Shown: piece by piece, positions 1 to 6,269 of the stretch | Layout: each line of letters opens with the position of its first letter | Position numbering within the stretch: position 1 is the first letter of the stretch | Origin: Prevotellaceae bacterium UBA4336 | GTDB taxonomy: Bacteria; Bacteroidota; Bacteroidia; Bacteroidales; Bacteroidaceae | Length of the DNA: 44,656 nucleotides | Direction: 5' to 3' | Assembly: GCA_002394305.1 (NCBI GenBank) | Contig: DGTM01000071.1 | Location: 8,601-53,256, forward strand | Translations under genes and position numbers: made by a program | The notes under the pieces: generated by a model | Told to the model about the DNA's origin: nothing | Seen by the model: only the letters and a program-made list of their open reading frames with translations | Database searches by the model: none

Positions 1-855
1 TTTGAGGTCGCTCCGCTTTCAGGTTATAAGGTAACTTCACCTGAAACCTCAAAACCTGAACCCCTAAAACCTCAAAACCTGGAATACGCCATCAAGAACA
101 CGGACCGAGCTGTGTGTACGATGCTTTCCGGCGTTATTGCCAGGAAGTATGGTGAGGCCAGGCTGCCTGACGGAACCATCAACATCAAGTTCAAGGGCTC
201 GGCAGGGCAGTCGTTTGGGGCGTTTGCCGTGAAAGGACTGAGTCTGAGGCTCGAAGGCGAGGCCAACGACTATTTCGGCAAAGGACTGAGCGGAGGACGC
301 ATCAGCATCTTGCCTCCTCACGCCACTGTACACGGCGGCTTTGTCGCCAAGGATAACATCATCGCCGGCAACACTGGTCTTTATGGCGCTACGGGCGGCG
401 AGCTTTATGTCAACGGTCGTGTGGGAGAACGTTTTGCAGTGAGAAACAGTGGAGCCATTGCTGTCATCGAAGGAGCAGGCGACCATTGTTGCGAATACAT
501 GACCGGCGGGCGTGTCGTTGTCCTCGGAAAGACGGGCAGGAACTTCGCAGCAGGCATGAGTGGCGGCGTGGCTTATGTCTATGATCCAGACCACACCTTC
601 GACTACTTCTGCAACATGGATATGGTGGAGATAAACCTTGTGGAGGACACGGCCTCGCGCAAGGAACTGCTCGAGCTCATCCGTCAGCATTACCTCCATA
701 CGGGTTCTGCCCTGGCAGGACGAATGCTCGATGACTGGGGGCGCTACGTCGAGGACTTCATCCAGATTGTGCCCATTGAATACAAACGCGTCATGCAGGA
801 AGAGCAGATGGCAAAGCTCTCGCAGAAGATTGCAGAAGTTCAAAGAGACTATTAG
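1..855 (+). CDS. gltB: glutamate synthase large subunit, C-terminal part (partial)
   Basis: This is the last 284 codons of the glutamate synthase (GOGAT) alpha subunit; the frame is open to base 1, so the gene begins upstream of the window. The visible part is the glycine-rich GXGXG beta-helix domain at the C-terminus of GltB, with GQSFGAF, GGRISI, AGNTGLYGATGGELY and GDHCCEYMTGGRVVVLG, preceded by NTDRAV, the usual entry to this domain. The enzyme transfers the glutamine amide to 2-oxoglutarate in the cytoplasm together with GltD, which lies 69 bp downstream. Residues 2 to about 28 of the visible part (VAPLSG, SPETSKPEPLKP) are a proline/serine-rich insert not expected in GltB; its DNA recurs inside gltD. 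Identification is secure from motif order and the gltD neighbour; only the insert is unusual. Confidence 0.93.
   Translation, partial: FEVAPLSGYKVTSPETSKPEPLKPQNLEYAIKNTDRAVCTMLSGVIARKYGEARLPDGTINIKFKGSAGQSFGAFAVKGLSLRLEGEANDYFGKGLSGGRISILPPHATVHGGFVAKDNIIAGNTGLYGATGGELYVNGRVGERFAVRNSGAIAVIEGAGDHCCEYMTGGRVVVLGKTGRNFAAGMSGGVAYVYDPDHTFDYFCNMDMVEINLVEDTASRKELLELIRQHYLHTGSALAGRMLDDWGRYVEDFIQIVPIEYKRVMQEEQMAKLSQKIAEVQRDY
3..85 (+). repeat. in-frame repeat insert in gltB, shared with gltD
   Basis: Bases 3-25 are identical to 2112-2134 inside gltD. The following stretch is in both genes a run of CCTCAAAACCT-like words, and both copies end just before GGAATAC. The element is built from GAGGT and ACCTC words in opposite orientation, so it is palindromic in character. 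It is read in frame without a stop. It may start upstream of the window. Confidence 0.8.
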
Positions 856-891
856 GACCCACCCCTCACCCTCCCTTGTAGGGAGGGGGTG
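856..891 (+). repeat. GC-rich palindromic repeat (CCCTCCC/GGGAGGG family), intergenic copy
   Basis: The element begins directly after the gltB stop codon. CACCCTCCCT (867-876) faces AGGGAGGGGGTG (880-891) across a 3-base loop. Close relatives occur at 956-995 inside gltD, 6144-6180 in the glnN leader and 16011-16078 inside the MBOAT gene. It could form a hairpin in the gltB-gltD mRNA, but there is no T-run to make it an obvious terminator. Confidence 0.75.
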
Positions 892-924
892 ATTACCAAC
901 AAGAAATAGAAAACAATAATAATA

Positions 925-2370
925 ATGAAAGACATACAACCTGTAAAAGTATCTGCTCCCTCCCTGCAAGGGAGGGCAGGGGGAGGGTCTTCCCCAGCAT
1001 TTCTGACTGTGCCTCGCAAAGAGGCTGGATACAGACCAATTCACGACCGCATACACGACTTCGGCGAAGTGGAGCAGACGCTCAACATGCGCGACCGGCA
1101 GGAACAGGCCAGCCGTTGCATGGACTGCGGCGTGCCCTTCTGCCACTGGGCTTGCCCTCTCGGCAACAAAGACCCCGAATGGAACGACGCGCTCTATCGC
1201 GGCGAATGGGAAACAGCATATAAGTTACTGAAGAAGACCAACCCCTTTCCAGAGTTCACGGGTCGCATCTGTCCGGCTCTCTGCGAGAAGGCTTGTGTGC
1301 TCTATCATACGACGGGCGAGGCTGTCACCAATCGCGAGAATGAATGTGCCATTGCCGAGCGAGCCTTCCTGGAGGGATATGTGACCATCAGGCATCCCCG
1401 GCGCAACGGGCATCGTGTGGCTGTCGTCGGTAGCGGTCCGGCGGGTCTCGCCGCTGCCAACGCACTCAATCACATGGGCTACGAGGTGACAGTCTTCGAG
1501 AAGAACGAAGCAGCAGGCGGCCTCCTGCGCTACGGCATCCCCAACTTCAAGCTGAACAAGGAAATCATCGACCGCCGCATCAGCGTAATGGAACAGGAAG
1601 GCATTGAGTTCAGGTATAATTGTCCCGTTTCTTCCGCTGCGATTCTGTCGCAGCAACAATTCTCGGCCATCGTCCTTGCCACAGGCACACCTGTCGCAAG
1701 AGATTTGAAGGTCCCTGGCCGAGAGCTGAAAGGCGTACATCTTGCCCTCGAGCTGCTTTCCCAGCAGAACCGTGTCCTTTCCGGCATGGAGTTCACAGGG
1801 GATGAACGCATCACGGCAAAGGGCAAGGATGTCCTCGTCATCGGTGGCGGCGACACGGGAAGCGATTGCATCGGCACCGCTCATCGTCAGGGCTGCAAGA
1901 GTGTCACGCAGATAGAGATTATGCCCAAGCCGCCTGTCGGTCACAATCCCTCCACGCCTTGGCCCAACTGGCCGGTTATCCTCAAGACGACAAGCAGCCA
2001 CGAAGAAGGTTGCATTCGCAGGTGGAACATCAACACCCTGGAGTTCCTCGGAGAGAACGGAAAGGTGACAGGTGTCAAGGTGCAGGAGATAATCCGTGAG
2101 GTTCCAGGTTCTGAGGTCGCTCCGCTTTCAGGTTCAGAGGTCGTTTCACCTCACAACCTCACAACCTTAAAACCTCACAACCCGGAATACGTCATCAAGG
2201 CCGACCTTGTCCTGCTGGCGATGGGCTTCCTCAAGCCTGAGCATCCCGAGTACCCCGAGAATGTCTTCGTCTGTGGCGATGCCGCCAATGGCGCCAGCCT
2301 CGTCGTCCGCGCTATTGCTTCGGGCCTTCAGGCAGCAGAGAAAGTCCACGCCTATCTGCAAAGCAAGTAG
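925..2370 (+). CDS. gltD: glutamate synthase small subunit (NADPH/NADH-dependent)
   Basis: The 481-residue beta subunit feeds electrons from NAD(P)H through FAD and iron-sulfur clusters to GltB. The N-terminal cluster ligands are visible in CMDCGVPFCHWACP and CPALCEKACVL. A first dinucleotide fold follows at VVGSGPAGLAAA and a second at VIGGGDTGSDCIG; CGDAANGASLVVRAI near the end is the usual FAD-binding C-terminus. Two stretches do not belong to the family pattern: residues about 11-23 (APSLQGRAGGGSS), coded by a GGGAGGG palindrome just before the conserved AFLTVPRKEAGYRP start, and residues about 393-422, coded by the repeat shared with gltB. Both are in frame and outside the cofactor motifs, so the enzyme is probably active. 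It is presumably co-transcribed with gltB and is followed by a terminator hairpin. Confidence 0.95.
   Translation: MKDIQPVKVSAPSLQGRAGGGSSPAFLTVPRKEAGYRPIHDRIHDFGEVEQTLNMRDRQEQASRCMDCGVPFCHWACPLGNKDPEWNDALYRGEWETAYKLLKKTNPFPEFTGRICPALCEKACVLYHTTGEAVTNRENECAIAERAFLEGYVTIRHPRRNGHRVAVVGSGPAGLAAANALNHMGYEVTVFEKNEAAGGLLRYGIPNFKLNKEIIDRRISVMEQEGIEFRYNCPVSSAAILSQQQFSAIVLATGTPVARDLKVPGRELKGVHLALELLSQQNRVLSGMEFTGDERITAKGKDVLVIGGGDTGSDCIGTAHRQGCKSVTQIEIMPKPPVGHNPSTPWPNWPVILKTTSSHEEGCIRRWNINTLEFLGENGKVTGVKVQEIIREVPGSEVAPLSGSEVVSPHNLTTLKPHNPEYVIKADLVLLAMGFLKPEHPEYPENVFVCGDAANGASLVVRAIASGLQAAEKVHAYLQSK
956..995 (+). repeat. GC-rich palindromic repeat inside gltD
   Basis: CCCTCCCTGCAAGGGAGGG forms a near-perfect palindrome followed by GGGGGAGGGTC. 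It codes for residues 11-24 of GltD, upstream of the first conserved block. It belongs to the same family as the elements at 856, 6144 and 16011. Confidence 0.8.
2099..2188 (+). repeat. in-frame repeat insert in gltD, shared with gltB
   Basis: The stretch 2112-2134 matches bases 3-25 exactly; the rest is a degenerate series of GAGGT and ACCTC words. It encodes a low-complexity loop (SEVAPLSGSEVVSPHNLTTL) between a conserved strand and the block KADLVLLAMGF. Confidence 0.8.
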
Positions 2371-2395
2371 AGACTTAAACTAACAACTAATGTGA

Positions 2396-2435
2396 GCGGA
2401 TAGCCTACCGACATTCGGGGCTGTCCGCTTTTGTT
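2396..2435 (+). terminator. intrinsic terminator of gltBD
   Basis: GCGGATAGCC (2396-2405) pairs with GGCTGTCCGC (2419-2428), one pair being G-U, and is followed by TTTTGTT. It lies 26 bp after the gltD stop. Confidence 0.8.
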
Positions 2436-2516
2436 GTAAGGGGGCTTTAAGGAGCATATTCGCCCTATATATAATAAAAATGTAGGGCAAGGCAACGAGG
2501 GTTCGGAAAAACTTTG

Positions 2517-2524
2517 TATCTTTG
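2517..2524 (+). promoter_or_regulatory. -7 promoter box TATCTTTG of the YafQ-type module
   Basis: An exact match to the Bacteroidetes -7 consensus TAnnTTTG, about 28 bp before the antitoxin ATG at 2553. It puts the start of transcription near 2530 and so excludes the earlier in-frame ATG at 2514. A clear -33 TTTG box is not seen. Confidence 0.7.
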
Positions 2525-2552
2525 CAAGCAGAAACAAGATAAAGATAGAGAT

Positions 2553-2819
2553 ATGGCAACAATTGTATTGCAAGTTCCCGACGAGAGCCTTGTTGCGAAA
2601 GTGAAGCAAGCATGCAAGATGCTCCGCGGCGTGACGTCCGTGAAGACACAGAAGCCTGCCAAACCAAAAGAGTATGACATCACCAAGACCGCAGGCTATC
2701 GCGAGGCGATGGACGATGTGAAGAACGGCCGGGTGTATCATGCCGACAGCGTGGACGACATGTTCAAGCATATACTTGGTGAGGAAGCATTCAGCAAAAT
2801 ACGCAGCAGTCATGTATAG
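2553..2819 (+). CDS. putative antitoxin of a YafQ-type toxin-antitoxin module
   Basis: An 88-residue protein starting MATIVLQVPDESLVAKVKQ. The promoter box at 2517-2524 selects ATG 2553 rather than the in-frame ATG at 2514. It has no signal peptide or membrane segment. It resembles the small antitoxins that precede YafQ/RelE-fold toxins in Bacteroidales: a short N-terminal beta strand and helix, a lysine/proline-rich linker (KTQKPAKPKEYD), and an acidic C-terminus that would bind the toxin. The toxin reading frame starts inside its last codons (ATG at 2812), the overlap expected of a TA operon, but that toxin is broken. The role is inferred from size, order and the toxin remnant; the DNA-binding fold cannot be confirmed by eye. 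Confidence 0.7.
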   Translation: MATIVLQVPDESLVAKVKQACKMLRGVTSVKTQKPAKPKEYDITKTAGYREAMDDVKNGRVYHADSVDDMFKHILGEEAFSKIRSSHV

Positions 2820-3002
2820 CATTGACTACACTAATCGTTTCAAGAAAGACCTGGAGCGCTGTCAGAAGCGAGGCCTTCTGGCAAAAGAAACGGACAATGG
2901 GAATGTCACATCGAGCCAGACTGGCTGATGATATGGGAGCAGAACGACATGGAGCTGACGCTGCTGTTCCTGCAAACCGGCACGCATTCCGACTTGTTCT
3001 AA
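2812..3002 (+). pseudogene. YafQ-type mRNA interferase toxin, internal deletion and frameshift
   Basis: Reading from ATG 2812 gives MYSIDYTNRFKKDLERCQKRGLL, the usual beginning of a YafQ toxin, then runs out of frame to a stop at 2928. The normal end of the family is present in another frame: SGKRNGQWECHIEPDW followed by LMIWEQNDMELTLLF and THSDLF, ending at TAA 3000-3002. The two halves abut near base 2873-2880, so roughly 25-30 residues of the middle are missing with a change of frame. The toxin should be inactive, leaving an orphan antitoxin. The catalytic C-terminal His (THSDLF) is present but cannot be translated from the toxin start. Confidence 0.85.
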
Positions 3003-3003
3003 T

Positions 3004-3031
3004 CTTCCCTTCCTATAATTCGTTTGTAAGC
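3004..3031 (+). repeat. left 28-bp direct repeat flanking the GNAT module
   Basis: This 28-base segment begins two bases after the toxin-remnant stop codon and matches 3900-3927 at 25 of 28 positions (differences at positions 6, 16 and 24). The core shared word is TTCCTATAA. Confidence 0.75.
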
Positions 3032-3115
3032 TTGCTTTTGCGGGGAAAAAGACAGAATTAATCTCTTTCCGAGCGAAATTTAGATACTTTTGACTTGTAA
3101 TCAAAGAGAATTGTG

Positions 3116-3123
3116 TATATTTG
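3116..3123 (+). promoter_or_regulatory. -7 promoter box TATATTTG of the GNAT module
   Basis: Exact TAnnTTTG match 30 bp before ATG 3154. A TTG at 3095-3097 lies 18 bp upstream and a TTTG at 3089-3092 lies 23 bp upstream; either could serve as the -33 box. Confidence 0.7.
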
Positions 3124-3153
3124 CAGTCGTAAAACATTCTAAAGCATACAACT

Positions 3154-3312
3154 ATGGCACGACAGATTGCAGAAACCCCCATTCTGTTTGGTGAGGACGC
3201 TAAGCGCTTCCTTGACGACATGAACCATGTGCAGCCGGCATCGCAGAAAGAGCGCAAGACGGCAGCACAGTCGTATGAGTGGATGAAAAGCATAGCTACT
3301 TTTCAAATGTAA
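3154..3312 (+). CDS. small protein upstream of GNAT acetyltransferase, probable antitoxin
   Basis: A 52-residue ORF (MARQIAETPILFGEDAKRFL to IATFQM) with its own promoter box and stopping 6 bp before the acetyltransferase ATG. It is mostly helical and charged, with no membrane segment. A tiny protein immediately upstream of a GNAT protein with the FDCGDDDLNEFL block is the standard layout of Bacteroidales GNAT toxin-antitoxin pairs, so an antitoxin role is inferred. The fold is not one of the well-known DNA-binding antitoxins that can be recognised by eye. Confidence 0.65.
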   Translation: MARQIAETPILFGEDAKRFLDDMNHVQPASQKERKTAAQSYEWMKSIATFQM

Positions 3313-3318
3313 TCCGAC

Positions 3319-3840
3319 ATGCGATTGTCAAAACTCGAAGACATCCAGACACTGAAGCCGTTCGACTGCGGGGACGACGACCTTAATGAGTTCCTCACGG
3401 TCGATGCTTCTTTCTACCGCCAACAGATGCTGGCCAATACTTTCGTCCTTGAAGATGACGAACAGACCATCGCTTACTACAGCCTTTTGAACGACAAGAT
3501 TTCCAACTCCACAGTACCTAAGAACTTGTGGCGAAAACTCCGCGACACTATTCCTCATGAGAAGCATTTCAGCAGCTATCCTGCCGTGAAGATTGGTCGT
3601 CTGGCAGTATCACTCACCCATAAGAATGATGGCATCGGCACGCGCCTCGTGGCTGGCATCAAACAAATGCTCATAGCTCAGCAGTCGCAGTCTGCATGTC
3701 GTTTCCTCACCGTCGATGCCTACCGCTGTGCCGTACCGTTCTACGAGAAGAACGGTTTCAAGATGCTCGTCAACGAAATCAGCGATGAGGCCCACACCGT
3801 TCCGATGTATTACGACCTAAAGCAACTGCTTTGCGAATAA
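3319..3840 (+). CDS. GNAT-family N-acetyltransferase, probable toxin
   Basis: The 173-residue protein begins MRLSKLEDIQTLKPFDCGDDDLNEFL, the signature start of TacT/AtaT-like GNAT proteins that acetylate aminoacyl-tRNA in known toxin-antitoxin systems. The acetyl-CoA site is in KIGRLAVSLTHKNDGIGTRLV (residues about 92-112), with the core motif written here as N-D-G-I-G-T-R. The C-terminal YRCAVPFYEKNGFK is the typical motif B region with the Tyr used as general acid in related toxins. Length and layout match complete family members, so this module looks intact, unlike the YafQ pair just upstream. The toxin function is inferred from family and context; a non-toxic acetyltransferase is possible. 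Confidence 0.78.
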   Translation: MRLSKLEDIQTLKPFDCGDDDLNEFLTVDASFYRQQMLANTFVLEDDEQTIAYYSLLNDKISNSTVPKNLWRKLRDTIPHEKHFSSYPAVKIGRLAVSLTHKNDGIGTRLVAGIKQMLIAQQSQSACRFLTVDAYRCAVPFYEKNGFKMLVNEISDEAHTVPMYYDLKQLLCE

Positions 3841-3899
3841 TCCCTTTCATGCAAAACGGACTTGACATATATATTAGCGGAGTTGGGATGAGGTCGTTT

Positions 3900-3927
3900 C
3901 TTCCTTTCCTATAAATCGTTTGAAAGC
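3900..3927 (+). repeat. right 28-bp direct repeat flanking the GNAT module
   Basis: Second copy of the 28-base segment at 3004-3031, same orientation, 25 of 28 identical. The two copies bracket 868 bp that contain only the GNAT pair and its promoter. Confidence 0.75.
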
Positions 3928-4106
3928 GTCGCATTCGGTGCAATGGCAGCCTTGCTATGAAAAAAGTCGCCCACGAGTGGACAGGGTGTAAATGTAATAT
4001 GGAGAAAATACAAATTCAAATTTGAAGCCGAGGATGTTTCTGCTTCAAATTCTTTTGCTAATCTTGAAAATATATGAACCTGTTCCTTTGATTCAAATAA
4101 TCAGTG

Positions 4107-4292
4107 CTACGATACGCAGGCTCTCAATCCATAAACGATTAGTAATAGAACAACAAACACAACCATATAGAAACCGATAGCCCCACATCCCTCCTTATGA
4201 TCATTATCAAACATTGCTGCAATTCCCAAATTGCCTAAGCCATAAAGAGCCAAAAAGATAATACAAATCAAGATCGTTAATATAAAAGACAT
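4107..4292 (-). CDS. small AT-rich membrane protein, unknown
   Basis: A 61-residue protein with two hydrophobic helices, about residues 2-26 (FILTILICIIFLALYGLG) and 40-57 (AIGFYMVVFVVLLLIVYGL), separated by a short charged loop NDHKEGCG. I do not recognise a family. It lies 49 bp downstream of the larger minus-strand gene and both are far more AT-rich than the surrounding genes, which suggests a transferred pair. It could be a partner of the upstream protein, whose C-terminus is also a membrane helix. Coding status is supported by the clean hydrophobic pattern but not by homology. Confidence 0.5.
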   Translation of the reverse strand: MSFILTILICIIFLALYGLGNLGIAAMFDNDHKEGCGAIGFYMVVFVVLLLIVYGLRACVS

Positions 4293-4341
4293 ATTTGTAT
4301 ACTTAATTTAGTTATGGAATTATATATAAACTCCAATTTCT

Positions 4342-5034
4342 TCAATGTGTAGCTGCGTATGCTATTAACCAGAAAATGAGAAATCCAATAGTATAAAGAA
4401 AAACCTGAACTCCACAGCCGATGGCTTTATCTTCTATCTTCTGACTTGTTTTGGTATAATTCAATCCAAATATCGTCCAATATTTTGAAATATCGTTTGT
4501 GACTTTCCTGAAAATACCATCTCGAAATCCTTCGTCAATACTCATTGCCTTATATCTCTCAAAGTACATGTGACTACTATCAATCGCAGAACGCATTTTC
4601 TGATAATATTCTACTGGAACTTGCTTGTAAGACATCTCTGTTTCAATACTTGACAAATTGTGTCTCCAATTCGCAAGATTTGGCCTTTGTCTTTCTATAT
4701 CATCTTGACACTTTTCGATTTCGCACAGAATTTGATAGACTGATGCACAAACATATTTTGTCCTGAGTCTGATATAACCATCGTCTTTTGTTTGAAAACT
4801 AACATGTCCTTTTATTTTATTTACTATTTCATAATTCTGACGATAAAGGGTGTGCTTACATATCTCATTAGGACCAAGAGCAACGGAAGCGTCTATCTCA
4901 TCACTTATTTTGATTGCAGGTAAAAAACCATGTAATCCATCTTTCCCTTTTAGTTCCTGGATATAATAGTCCAGAACTGCTTGAGTTGGCAATGTATATC
5001 GGTAGTATTGCCCTATCTTTAACGGATGTTCCAT
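4342..5034 (-). CDS. hypothetical protein with C-terminal membrane anchor
   Basis: I take ATG 5034 (MEHPLKIGQYYRYTLPT), giving 230 residues; an in-frame ATG at 5094 would add 20 residues from DNA that looks like a G+C-rich repeat and not like the rest of the gene. The body is soluble and mixed alpha/beta, with a helical charged middle (IEKCQDDIERQRPNLANWRHNL). The last 25 residues (VQFLYTIGFLIFWLIAYAA-like) form one membrane helix, so the protein is probably tail-anchored in the inner membrane. No family is recognised. Low GC and isolation between repeat-rich gaps mark it as accessory, and it probably forms a unit with the small membrane protein downstream. Confidence 0.6.
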   Translation of the reverse strand: MEHPLKIGQYYRYTLPTQAVLDYYIQELKGKDGLHGFLPAIKISDEIDASVALGPNEICKHTLYRQNYEIVNKIKGHVSFQTKDDGYIRLRTKYVCASVYQILCEIEKCQDDIERQRPNLANWRHNLSSIETEMSYKQVPVEYYQKMRSAIDSSHMYFERYKAMSIDEGFRDGIFRKVTNDISKYWTIFGLNYTKTSQKIEDKAIGCGVQVFLYTIGFLIFWLIAYAATH

Positions 5035-5489
5035 AAGTCTACTTCTTTTGTTACATGCGCAGGCTATTCCTACGCACCTCCGGCTCGCCACCACAAGCTA
5101 TTGCAACCGCCGGAACGACTGCGCACGATGTATCGACGATCTTGTTGCAATTTTGTTCTTTGCACGAGGTGGTGATTGCGTGAATATCGAGCAATATGTC
5201 TTGCACTCTTTGTGGAATGCGATGCAAATTTACACAAAAATCATCAAACTGCGACCTCGGAAGTGTAAAAACTGATAAAATTGTTTTCAAATGTAGGTGA
5301 TTTTGCATAAATCTGGACGGAAAGGAGGCAGAATTGCAGATTATTTGCTTGCTTTGTACTTAGATTGACAGACAAAGCCGCGTGCCGGAGATGGGCGAAG
5401 GCAAAGGAGAATAAAAACAAGCTAACCGACTTGGTAGCAGCCGGAGCAAGCAAACAGATTCGCCCGAATCAGGAGGCGGATAATTATAC

Positions 5490-5525
5490 AAAAAGAAAGC
5501 AGACCAATTGGTTTGCTTTCTTTTT
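5490..5525. terminator. palindromic hairpin, possible bidirectional terminator
   Basis: AAAAAGAAAGCA-GACCAATTGGTT-TGCTTTCTTTTT is an 18-bp inverted repeat with one mismatched pair and T-runs on both strands. It is not next to a confident gene, so its role as terminator is uncertain. Confidence 0.55.
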
Positions 5526-5584
5526 GCTATTATTGCACACTACGAAAAACGTCGAAATAAGGCGCTTAAAACGCCGAATCTGAC

Positions 5585-5669
5585 AACGAAACGTGAGGCG
5601 TTGGCAAACGCGGCACGCCGTGTTGACCAACATGGCACGCTGTGTTTGTAAATTCTCCACGCTTCGTTT
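5585..5669 (+). repeat. long imperfect hairpin, possible structured RNA
   Basis: Arms 5605-5625 and 5628-5648 are 21 bases each with only two bases between them. Sixteen of 21 pairs are Watson-Crick; three of the other five would be G-U pairs in a plus-strand RNA. An outer AACGAA/TTCGTT arm extends the structure. The bias toward G-U pairs on one strand hints at selection on RNA rather than DNA. Confidence 0.5.
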
Positions 5670-6066
5670 ACCGAAATCTAACGCCAAAAAGTGTGCAAAA
5701 ACGCATAAAATGAAGCGATTTTGCGAGGTGCAGGTGTCAATTCTTTATTCTTAGTTCTTAATTTTTAATTATAACATATTGTGTTTCAGCTTGGAGTTGA
5801 TTTAAGCGCATTTCGTCGAAAAAACGACTAAAACCTTGTCTGAGACCAAATTCGTCGAAATTTGGCGGCCTCTTTAAAATGCTTGTGTAAGCAAAATTGA
5901 GTTTTTGCTTGCATTCTGTCAAATGGCAAGAGCTGACGGCCAGCGTTGTGTTCGTTTTGACTCCATGTTGTAAGTTAATCGATGTATTTAATGACATAAA
6001 TCAAGAAAACACGCTCAATAGATAACATTCTGCTTGTTGTATTCGGAGAATTGTTACAAATTGTAT

Positions 6067-6074
6067 TACCTTTG
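6067..6074 (+). promoter_or_regulatory. -7 promoter box TACCTTTG of glnN
   Basis: Exact TAnnTTTG match; the likely -33 box is weak (TTCG at 6042-6045, 21 bp upstream). Transcription would start near 6079, giving a leader of about 190 nt before the glnN ATG. Confidence 0.7.
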
Positions 6075-6100
6075 CAGAGCGATTGAAGCAAAATGATTGC

Positions 6101-6241
6101 GAAAATCGTAAATAAATGATAAATCGTAAATAAATAATAAAGGAGCCTCTCCCAGACCTTCTCCTAAGGAGAGAGAGAAGTAAATGCTTAAATTACTAAA
6201 TCGTAAATAAATAGTAAATAGTAAATCGTTAAATAGTAAAT
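6101..6241 (+). repeat. AT-rich tandem repeats in the glnN leader
   Basis: AAATCGTAAATAAAT-type units recur at about 6108-6140 and again at 6197-6240, on either side of the GC-rich element at 6144-6180. The whole region lies in the predicted 5' leader of glnN. Confidence 0.65.
6144..6180 (+). repeat. GC-rich palindromic repeat in the glnN leader
   Basis: GCCTCTCCCAGACCTTCTCC faces AAGGAGAGAGAGAAG. It is a divergent member of the CCCTCCC/GGGAGGG family seen at 856, 956 and 16011, here between AT-rich tandem repeats. Confidence 0.55.
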
Positions 6242-6269
6242 GAACTTAACCCTTTAACAAAACAAGATT

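Larger units (their letters stand above)
5035..6066. other. gene-poor, repeat-rich gap
   Basis: No convincing gene was found. The stretch holds a hairpin at 5490-5525, a long imperfect hairpin at 5585-5669, a TAnnTTTG-like box on the minus strand at 5225-5232 (TAAATTTG) that might serve the 4342-5034 gene, and several TTCGTCGAAA-type words at about 5810-5860. A 79-codon minus-strand frame at 5758-5997 is open but has no recognisable features. Confidence 0.6.

Noticed and set aside
2097..2188. Frameshift or assembly error in gltD
   Set aside because: The frame is kept on both sides and a matching insert occurs in gltB, so a real in-frame insert is more likely.
5758..5997. 79-codon minus-strand gene
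   Set aside because: It has no promoter, no recognisable family and repeated TTCGTCGAAA words in the DNA, so it is more likely part of a repeat.
6075..6269. Glutamine riboswitch in the glnN leader
   Set aside because: The leader is made of simple repeats and one hairpin; I see no conserved riboswitch core.
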